Below, one piece after another: positions 14,632-20,117 of a DNA stretch of 20,117 nucleotides (the stretch's first letter is position 1; each line of letters starts with the position of its first letter). Both the position numbers and the translations under genes were made by a program. Below the pieces are notes generated by a model. It saw only the letters and a list, made by a program, of their open reading frames with translations, did not search any database and was not told the DNA's origin. Source of the DNA: Comamonadaceae bacterium (GTDB lineage: Bacteria; Pseudomonadota; Gammaproteobacteria; Burkholderiales; Burkholderiaceae); contig CANKOT010000035.1 in assembly GCA_947484245.1 (NCBI GenBank), positions 1-20,117 of the forward strand, read 5' to 3'.

Positions 14632-15897
14632 TTAAAAGTGGACAGAGATGCCACTGGTGACAACATAATCATCGTTGATGATGGGCATCCAGCGCCACTT
14701 GTCAAAGGTGGTGCAAGGGTGGGAAATTCCGCTGCCAATGATTAGCCCCACAGCAGGGTGCTCTGAGGCGGGTGATTGCGGATTGAAATGCAAATAAGCA
14801 TGCTGATCGTTGAGGGCCTTGATTTCCCAATGCGCTGGCACCGAACTCACTGCTGCATCGCCTAAGGCAGCTTGCCAAATGGGCACTGGTAAATCCATGT
14901 CGTATGACACATCGCGTTTGCCCATGGACAGCAAGGCCAGGCCAGGTTCAGGGCAAGATTGAACCGAGCTAATGACTTCCAGTGCTGGCTTGAGTGTTTC
15001 TGCCAGCTTGAGTCGCTCGCCAACACACCTCAACATTTTTCGGTATTCAACGTGATCATGCGTGAGGTAGCAACCAGAGCGCAAGATGCCTCGCGCTGGC
15101 CTGCTCAGTTGTGGTTGAAGGTGCGCCGCAACCAGATCAAAGATGGCAGATCCGCCTGCTGTGATGAGCACTTCAGAGCATTGGAACAAGTCTTCTTTTT
15201 CGCATGCCAAAGCCAAGTTTTGAACGCGCTGCATCAAGGCGGCGACGGCCGCTTGGTCGTGTTCATGGTGACAGGTGGCCAATGCACCTTCATAGCATTC
15301 AATGCCTGCCAACAAGAGGCCTTGCGTGGCTTTGATTTCGCGCGCCAACTGCATGGCAGTTGCATGGTCTCTGCAGCCGGTGCGTTTGCCATTGATGCCA
15401 AGCTCGATGAGTACAGTGAAAGCTTGATGAGAAGAGCTACTTGCTCGCCAAGCTTCAATCTGTTTGAGTTGTGCCAGGGAGTCGACCAAAAAGAAAACGC
15501 TGACATCAGAATGAGTCTCAAGCAGATGCGACAAGGCGTCCAAATCGGATGCCTGAAAAACCTGATTGGCAATGATGATTCGTTTGACATGATTGCGAAT
15601 GCCCAAACCAGCTTGAAAAACCGTGGCAAAACTGATGCCCCAAGCGCCGGCATCGATTTGCATTTTGTACAACTCTGGCGACATGGTTGTTTTGCCATGC
15701 GGCGCGATATCGAGCTTGCGGCTGCTGCAAAAATCTTGCATCCACTTTAAATTGTGGGCAATGGCAGACGCTTTGATGACGGCCAAAGGAAAGGGCAGGT
15801 GGCCTTTCAAAATATGCCAGTTCTGATCTCCAATGTGAGCCAAGTCGACTGGCCCATGATGACCTGGAAACCCTTTGAATGAAGCATTGATTTGCAT
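14632..15897 (-). CDS. DSD1-like PLP enzyme (D-threonine aldolase / D-serine dehydratase fold; often annotated amino acid deaminase)
   Basis: A 421-residue fold-type III PLP protein. DLPFPLAVIKASAIAHNLKWM (33-53) leads into APHGKTTMSPELYKMQ, whose lysine should bind PLP. Further blocks include a barrel with IELGINGKRTGCR and VLITAGGSAIFDLV. A C-terminal domain ends with SGISHPCTTFDKWRWMPIINDDYVV, where His-x-Cys matches the zinc site of eukaryotic-type D-serine dehydratases. Expected chemistry is elimination or retro-aldol cleavage of a beta-hydroxy D-amino acid, but the substrate is not certain. It begins 21 bases after the DUF455 stop, with no Shine-Dalgarno sequence before ATG 15897. It ends 5 bases from the xerD stop on the other strand. 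D-serine dehydratase, D-threonine aldolase and racemase-like members share this architecture. Confidence 0.82.
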   Translation of the reverse strand: MQINASFKGFPGHHGPVDLAHIGDQNWHILKGHLPFPLAVIKASAIAHNLKWMQDFCSSRKLDIAPHGKTTMSPELYKMQIDAGAWGISFATVFQAGLGIRNHVKRIIIANQVFQASDLDALSHLLETHSDVSVFFLVDSLAQLKQIEAWRASSSSHQAFTVLIELGINGKRTGCRDHATAMQLAREIKATQGLLLAGIECYEGALATCHHEHDQAAVAALMQRVQNLALACEKEDLFQCSEVLITAGGSAIFDLVAAHLQPQLSRPARGILRSGCYLTHDHVEYRKMLRCVGERLKLAETLKPALEVISSVQSCPEPGLALLSMGKRDVSYDMDLPVPIWQAALGDAAVSSVPAHWEIKALNDQHAYLHFNPQSPASEHPAVGLIIGSGISHPCTTFDKWRWMPIINDDYVVTSGISVHF

Positions 15898-15918
15898 GAT
15901 TGTTAAATCAGGTTCGTT

Positions 15919-16734
15919 TCACAAGCCGTTGACCGCCAAATAGTTCAATTCTTCTTCGTCAAATCCAGCCAATCTTCTGGCCTCGAGGTTGTAAGGCGAC
16001 TTGAGTTTGGGCGCATCGTATTGCTGAATCAGCTGACGGTAGGTGCCTACAGGGTCAAGTCCTTTTTTCTCGCACACATAGCGGTACCAGCGGTTGCCCG
16101 CCGCCACATGCCCAATTTCTTCTTTCAGAATGATGTCCATGATTCGGCCGGCCGCATGATCGCCTGCACTGATGAGCTTGTTTTTGACGCCAGGTGAGGC
16201 GTCCAGTCCCCTGGCTTCCATGGTTCGAGGGACCAAACCAATGCGGGCCACAATGTCTCCACGCGTGCGCTCTGCCATTTCCCAGAGTGAGTTGTGCGCA
16301 GGGAAGTGACCATAGTCAAAGCCCATACCCAGCAAATGCTGTTGGATGAGCAAAAAATGCTTGGCTTCTTCTTTGGCAATGCGAACCCAGTCTGAGTAAA
16401 AATCTTCGGGCATGCCTTCAAATCGCCAAACCACATCCAATGCCAAGTCGATGGCGTTGAGTTCAATGTGCGCAATGGCATGCAGCAGCAATGCGCGGCC
16501 TTCTGGGGACGTCAATGGTTTTGACTTGAGGGATGTATGAGCGACCAACTCTGGTTTGGCGGGACGCCCTGGTATGCCGCCAGGATCGCTGACCAGGATC
16601 AGGGGATCGATGGGCAGGTCCAAGGAGAGCGCCAACGTCAATTCGGCTTTTTGAACCGCATTTTGGGCTAGCAAGGGGCCAAGGACAGCCCCGCGCAGGT
16701 GCTGGCTCAAAGGGGGTGATGAAGTTGCGGCCAT
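15919..16734 (-). CDS. DUF455 family ferritin-like protein
   Basis: A 271-residue, mostly helical soluble protein. It carries repeated Glu/His helices typical of ferritin-like di-metal proteins: HAIAHIELNAIDLALDVVWRF, RIAKEEAKHFLLIQQHLLGMG, PRTMEARGLDASPG and ILKEEIGHVAAGNRWYRYVCE. These motifs and the front part (RPAKPELVAHTSLKSKPLTSPEGRALLLHA) fit DUF455, sometimes annotated as a tRNA-hydroxylase-like or rhamnosyl-type protein without proof; no reaction is established to my knowledge. The ATG at 16734-16732 has AAGG one base upstream and a TAAAAT five bases further up, suggesting a very short or absent leader. It is divergent from the gamma-carbonic-anhydrase-like gene and probably co-transcribed with the PLP enzyme behind it. 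Confidence 0.88.
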   Translation of the reverse strand: MAATSSPPLSQHLRGAVLGPLLAQNAVQKAELTLALSLDLPIDPLILVSDPGGIPGRPAKPELVAHTSLKSKPLTSPEGRALLLHAIAHIELNAIDLALDVVWRFEGMPEDFYSDWVRIAKEEAKHFLLIQQHLLGMGFDYGHFPAHNSLWEMAERTRGDIVARIGLVPRTMEARGLDASPGVKNKLISAGDHAAGRIMDIILKEEIGHVAAGNRWYRYVCEKKGLDPVGTYRQLIQQYDAPKLKSPYNLEARRLAGFDEEELNYLAVNGL

Positions 16735-16739
16735 GCCTT

Positions 16740-16745
16740 ATTTTA
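16740..16745 (-). promoter_or_regulatory. Candidate -10 element of the DUF455 gene
   Basis: TAAAAT (one mismatch) on the minus strand lies five bases before the ATG at 16734, so transcription would start at or very near the start codon. It partly overlaps the palindrome at 16744-16755. Confidence 0.35.
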
Positions 16746-16755
16746 GGCTTGCCTA
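16744..16755. repeat. Short palindrome between overlapping divergent promoters
   Basis: TAGGC (16744-16748), TT, GCCTA (16751-16755) is a perfect 12-base dyad. Its ends overlap the -10 candidates of both the DUF455 gene and the gamma-carbonic-anhydrase-like gene, making it a possible shared operator or simply promoter sequence. Confidence 0.4.
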
Positions 16756-16759
16756 CAAT
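16754..16759 (+). promoter_or_regulatory. Candidate -10 element of the gamma-carbonic-anhydrase-like / hslO unit
   Basis: TACAAT would start transcription near 16766, giving a leader of about 28 bases with GAGGAG (16780-16785) eight bases before the ATG. No consensus -35 element is visible. Confidence 0.4.
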
Positions 16760-16793
16760 GGTGCTTTTTTGAAGCCTTTGAGGAGCAAGCGAA

Positions 16794-17318
16794 ATGGCCA
16801 TTTATTCTTTGGATGACAAGCGACCCGTCGTGGCTGAAAGCGCTTGGGTGGCTGACAGTGCCCAAGTCATAGGCGATGTGGTGTTGGCTGGCAATGCCAG
16901 CGTTTGGTTTGGAACCGTGATTCGAGGCGATACCGAAACCATTCACATTGGCGAAGGCAGCAACATTCAAGATTGCAGTGTGCTTCATGCAGACCATGGA
17001 AAGCCTTTGACCATCGGAAAGCATGTCACTGTGGGTCACCAAGTGATGCTGCATGGTTGCACCATTGGTGATGAGTCGCTCATTGGCATTGGGGCGGTGG
17101 TATTGAATGGCGCCAAAATTGGAAATAATTGTTTGGTGGGTGCAGGCTCTTTGGTCACAGAAGGCAAAGAATTTCCGGATGGCTCAATGATCATGGGCTC
17201 GCCCGCCAAAGTCGTGCGTGAGCTCACACCTGAACAAATCCAGGGTCTGAGAATGTCTGCTAAAAATTATGTTCTCAACGCGCAACGTTTTCACTCAGGA
17301 CTGAAAAAAATTGTCTGA
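16794..17318 (+). CDS. Gamma-carbonic-anhydrase-like left-handed beta-helix protein
   Basis: A 174-residue hexapeptide-repeat protein. The repeats form a left-handed beta-helix from about residue 10 to 140 ([53 protein letters not shown]). Three histidines at the expected metal positions, H65 (SVLHAD), H82 and H87 ([10 protein letters not shown]), match gamma carbonic anhydrases. Bacterial homologues such as YrdA and CaiE/PaaY have varied or unknown activities, including thioesterase, so carbonic anhydrase activity is not proved. The ATG has GAGGAG eight bases upstream. It is followed, with an 8-base overlap, by hslO, so both are probably made from one mRNA. Confidence 0.9.
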   Translation: MAIYSLDDKRPVVAESAWVADSAQVIGDVVLAGNASVWFGTVIRGDTETIHIGEGSNIQDCSVLHADHGKPLTIGKHVTVGHQVMLHGCTIGDESLIGIGAVVLNGAKIGNNCLVGAGSLVTEGKEFPDGSMIMGSPAKVVRELTPEQIQGLRMSAKNYVLNAQRFHSGLKKIV

Positions 17319-18300
17319 ACTTCATAAGTTTTTATTTGAAGGCCTGCCTGTCAGGGGCGTCATTGTGCGTTTAACTGACGCTTGGCAAGAATCTTTACAA
17401 AGGCGTGCAGCCAATACGGAGACAGGCCCCTACCCTGAGCCCGTGTCCGAATTGTTGGGCCAAATGTCTGCCGCAGCCATTTTGATGCAAGCCAACATCA
17501 AGTTCAATGGCGCACTGGTGCTTCAAGTGTTTGGCGATGGACCCGTTAAATTGTCGGTCGTTGAAGTGCAACCAGATTTTGGATTTCGCGCTACCGCCAC
17601 CGTGCAAGGTGATGTCGCGCCTGATGCCTTGCTCAGCCAAATGGTGAACCAACACAATGAGGGGCGCTGTGCCATCACCTTAGACCCCTTAGAGCGATTG
17701 CCTGGCCAGCAGCCCTATCAGGGCGTGGTGCCACTGTTTGACGATCGCAAGGAAAAAATTGAAAAATTAAGCGAGGTCCTCGAGCATTACATGCTGCAGT
17801 CGGAGCAACTGGATACCACCTTGGTGCTGGCCGCCAATTCAAAGGTGGCAGCCGGACTACTGATTCAGCGGCTGCCTTTGGAGGGGGAGGGTAATTTGGC
17901 GGGTCGCTACGACGCGGTTGAACGTGAATCTGCTCTGGGCAAAGATGAAGACTACAACCGCATCTCCATTTTGTCTAAAAGCTTGAAGCCAGAAGAGTTG
18001 TTGGGCTTGGATGTCGAAAGTATTTTGCACCGCCTTTTTTGGGAAGAGCCTTTGCTGCGTTTTGAGCCCTTAGTGGGTGAAGCTGGGCCGCGTTTTCAAT
18101 GCAGTTGCTCCAGAGAGCGCGTGGGCCGTATGATCAAAAGCTTGGGTACCGCTGAGGTGGAAAGCATTTTGGCTGAGCGTGAATCGATCGAGGTAGGCTG
18201 CGAGTTTTGTGGTCAGCAGTACCATTTTGACCCCGTTGATGCAGCCAGTTTGTTCACGCAAGTTGAGAGCTCACCGCCCACAGGACCCGCTGTCCATTGA
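17311..18300 (+). CDS. hslO: Redox-regulated chaperone Hsp33
   Basis: A 329-residue holdase activated by oxidative unfolding; it binds unfolding proteins during oxidative and heat stress. The N-terminal part ([24 protein letters not shown]) and middle ([34 protein letters not shown]) are characteristic, and the C-terminal zinc switch is complete: C264-S-C266, then 30 residues, then C297-EF-C300. The spacing equals that of E. coli Hsp33. The family start corresponds to TTG at 17311, a rare start codon, overlapping the end of the preceding gene by eight bases; AGGA lies about ten bases upstream. No better ATG exists near the front. The weak start suggests low expression coupled to the upstream gene. 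Confidence 0.93.
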   Translation: MSELHKFLFEGLPVRGVIVRLTDAWQESLQRRAANTETGPYPEPVSELLGQMSAAAILMQANIKFNGALVLQVFGDGPVKLSVVEVQPDFGFRATATVQGDVAPDALLSQMVNQHNEGRCAITLDPLERLPGQQPYQGVVPLFDDRKEKIEKLSEVLEHYMLQSEQLDTTLVLAANSKVAAGLLIQRLPLEGEGNLAGRYDAVERESALGKDEDYNRISILSKSLKPEELLGLDVESILHRLFWEEPLLRFEPLVGEAGPRFQCSCSRERVGRMIKSLGTAEVESILAERESIEVGCEFCGQQYHFDPVDAASLFTQVESSPPTGPAVH

Positions 18301-18303
18301 GGT

Positions 18304-18999
18304 TCAAGGTTTGAGCAAATCACTGAACAGTTTGTGTTCACAATCTGCATCGCTGCACAAGTCGCAGCGCCATGCTGTACGCCCTTGATTCAGGCCAAAT
18401 TGATTGTTTTCCCGCTGCAGTTGTGTCTGTGAAAGTGACAGCGAAGCCAGAAGGCTTTTGAGATCAGGCGGCAGGCTGTCTTGCAATGCCATCAGGGCCG
18501 CATTCACTCTGGCCTGACCTTGGCCGTACACCACCTTGAAGGCAATATTGGCCTGCGACAGTGCTTGCCGGAGTAAGCTGTCGACCGGTTCCCGCACATG
18601 GACGCCGTCTCTTTGCAAGCCATCGGCAACCCAAGCGACATCCAGTCCCATTAGCAGGGTTGCGTCAAATTTGCTTTGGTACTCAAGTGCAAAGTCATAA
18701 AGTGATTTGTCTTGAAAAATATAGTCACTGTAAACCGCAGTCATCAAAGGTGTCGTGTCGGCAATGACCCAGCCTTCGGGGATTGAAAAAATTGCTTCGC
18801 ACTGAGACGCTGCAATGTGCGCTTGCTCATGCACCTCGGGCGTTCGTCCATGGTGATTGCACCATTCACGAAGTTTCTCGGTCACTGTAAAAACTTTTTG
18901 TCCATGAGCTCCCAAAGCTTGAGACATGGCCAGACTCAGGCTGGTTTTGCCAGTGCTTTCTGCGCCAAGCAAGGCAATGCGAACAGGCTCAGTGCGCAC
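18304..18999 (-). CDS. NadR-like P-loop kinase, probable nicotinamide riboside kinase
   Basis: A 231-residue P-loop protein. RIALLGAESTGKTSLSLAMSQALG (7-30) has the Walker A GAESTGKT typical of the ribosylnicotinamide kinase domain of NadR, and VIADTTPLMTAVYSDYIF (78-95) fits the Walker B/substrate region of that family. It lacks the NMN adenylyltransferase and helix-turn-helix domains of full NadR. Its placement after pnuC, with an 11-base overlap, supports phosphorylation of imported nicotinamide riboside to NMN. The start is GTG 18999 with GGAG five bases upstream. The C-terminus holds C212-x2-C215-x4-C220-x-H222, a possible metal-binding knuckle I do not recall from NadR. Family is fairly sure; exact substrate is inferred from the neighbour. 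Confidence 0.82.
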   Translation of the reverse strand: MRTEPVRIALLGAESTGKTSLSLAMSQALGAHGQKVFTVTEKLREWCNHHGRTPEVHEQAHIAASQCEAIFSIPEGWVIADTTPLMTAVYSDYIFQDKSLYDFALEYQSKFDATLLMGLDVAWVADGLQRDGVHVREPVDSLLRQALSQANIAFKVVYGQGQARVNAALMALQDSLPPDLKSLLASLSLSQTQLQRENNQFGLNQGRTAWRCDLCSDADCEHKLFSDLLKP

Positions 19000-19576
19000 T
19001 TTGTCTCCGCCATGTTTTCAACCCCACCACACTGAGCACTGCAAAGACAAAGTAAAGGAAAGCAGTTAGCCAGAGGTCTTGGGTGGCCATCAAAGCGATG
19101 GTCAAGATGTTGACCGCCAACCAGATCCACCAAGTTTCAATTTTTTTGCGGCCCAACAAATACTGTCCCAGCAAGGCCAAGGCCGTGATCAAGGCGTCCA
19201 AAACCAGCACCTTGCTGTCGGAGAGTTGGTGGAGAACCACAGTGCACACAACCCATGCCAGAAGGGTTGCCATGCAAACACGAAGCCACTCATGCCTTTG
19301 AAGCGAGCTGACGGCCGGTAGATCACTTGCTTGCATGTCTGTTGGTACCTGGGTCTGAGATCGACCTTGAAGCCACTGCCGCCAGCCCCAAGCTGCCATG
19401 GCAATGAACATCACCTGCAATGCTGCCTGTCCATAAAGCGCTGTTTTCCAAAAAACAAAACCATAAAGAACAGAACTAACAATGGCCAATAACCATCCCC
19501 AATGAATTTGGCGAATGTTGCAATAGACCATTGCCAAAGACAACACGAAGCCGGCCCACTCGACCGGATCTGTCAT
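18989..19576 (-). CDS. pnuC: Nicotinamide riboside transporter PnuC
   Basis: A 195-residue inner-membrane facilitator with about seven hydrophobic segments. It fits PnuC in length and topology, with the early NIRQIHWGWLLAIVSSVLYGFVFWKTALYGQAALQVMFIAMAAWGW block and the late RKKIETWWIWLAVNILTIALMATQDLWLTAFLYFVF block, including the W-W-I-W substrate-pocket motif. PnuC imports nicotinamide riboside down its gradient, and phosphorylation inside traps it, a step the next gene can provide. ATG 19576 overlaps the ftsB stop as ATGA, so the two are translationally coupled. No NAD-linked riboswitch or NrtR-like operator is visible, because it is internal to the eno-ftsB transcript. Confidence 0.92.
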   Translation of the reverse strand: MTDPVEWAGFVLSLAMVYCNIRQIHWGWLLAIVSSVLYGFVFWKTALYGQAALQVMFIAMAAWGWRQWLQGRSQTQVPTDMQASDLPAVSSLQRHEWLRVCMATLLAWVVCTVVLHQLSDSKVLVLDALITALALLGQYLLGRKKIETWWIWLAVNILTIALMATQDLWLTAFLYFVFAVLSVVGLKTWRRQSAH

Positions 19577-19854
19577 TTTTCGATCTGCACGAAAATTTCG
19601 TTGGCTTTGACCATGCCCAGTTCGTGCCGAGCACGCTCTTCCACCGTGTTCAAACCTTCTTTGAGGTCGTTCACTTCAGAGCCGAGTTGGCCATTGATGC
19701 GCTTGGCTTTGGCATTCAACTCGTTTTGCACTTGAATTTTATTCTCCAACTCAATGACCGTGGGAACGCTGCCTTTGCCCAACCAAATCTGACCCTGCAA
19801 GACCAGCAGCAGGGTGATCAAGATGGCAGGCAATAGGCGGTTGTCCATGAGCAT
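19573..19854 (-). CDS. ftsB: Cell division protein FtsB
   Basis: A 93-residue bitopic septal protein that forms the FtsQ-FtsL-FtsB complex controlling septal peptidoglycan synthesis. It shows a short cytoplasmic start, one transmembrane helix (about 7-25, LLPAILITLLLVLQGQIWLG) and a periplasmic coiled coil (about 32-75, IELENKIQVQNELNAKAKRINGQLGSEVNDLKEG), ending with the ARHELGMVKANEIFVQ segment typical of FtsB. Either ATG 19854 or the in-frame ATG 19848 could start it; neither has a good ribosome site. It follows eno by 22 bases, the standard eno-ftsB order of gamma- and betaproteobacteria. Confidence 0.94.
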   Translation of the reverse strand: MLMDNRLLPAILITLLLVLQGQIWLGKGSVPTVIELENKIQVQNELNAKAKRINGQLGSEVNDLKEGLNTVEERARHELGMVKANEIFVQIEK

Positions 19855-19876
19855 CGAATAGGGCTATCTGGAAATA

Positions 19877-20117
<241 letters not shown>

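Noticed and set aside
14959..15750. Long plus-strand frame of 263 codons
   Set aside because: It is antisense to the DSD1-like gene, whose protein is clearly conserved; a codon-bias shadow.

Overview
The window reads as a dense, ordinary stretch of a betaproteobacterial chromosome, most likely Burkholderiales/Comamonadaceae (a Limnohabitans/Rhodoferax/Polaromonas-like genome). This rests on two Bug-type solute receptors, a MutL carrying the endonuclease motif, an Hsp33 and a XerD whose termini look typical of that family, a DUF6352-like protein, the eno-ftsB order and moderate G+C. I found no tRNA, rRNA, IS element, CRISPR array or phage gene, and no region with obviously foreign composition.

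Layout. 1-1851 (minus): tctC-tctB-tctA, a tripartite tricarboxylate transporter set with tctA cut by the window edge. 1852-2129: no gene supported. 2130-3322 (minus): a 47-residue lysine-rich protein followed by a DUF6352-like protein, transcribed away from arfB (3419-3823, plus), a ribosome-rescue hydrolase. 3866-7979 (minus): mutL, a Bcr/CflA-type drug exporter and miaA, joined by stop/start overlaps. 8055-8696 (plus): a DedA membrane protein, convergent with 8693-10625 (minus), which is tsaE then amiC (Tat-exported amidase). 10608-11735 (plus): queG, convergent with an AEC transporter (11732-12649, minus). 12741-14626 (plus): an orphan Bug receptor translationally joined to xerD. 14632-16734 (minus): a DUF455 ferritin-like protein, then a DSD1-like PLP enzyme. 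16794-18300 (plus): gamma-carbonic-anhydrase-like protein and Hsp33. 18304-20117 (minus): eno (3' end), ftsB, pnuC and a NadR-like kinase.

How the genes fit together. Several clusters concern translation and tRNA quality (arfB, miaA, tsaE, queG), genome and cell-cycle maintenance (mutL, xerD, amiC, ftsB) and uptake (Tct/Bug, AEC, PnuC). PnuC followed by a NadR-type kinase makes a plausible nicotinamide-riboside salvage pair placed behind eno-ftsB.

The more unusual signals lie in the junctions, not in the proteins. Several starts (mutL, dedA, queG, the AEC gene, DUF455) have a -10-like hexamer 5-6 nt before the start codon and no well-placed Shine-Dalgarno sequence, suggesting leaderless transcripts. 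A perfect 7-bp inverted repeat sits midway between the AEC and Bug promoters. tsaE and queG overlap at their 5' ends. Two convergent pairs overlap by 4 bp at their stop codons. An overlooked 47-codon gene precedes the DUF6352-like gene. I do not see a convincing new multi-gene defence or metabolic system here.
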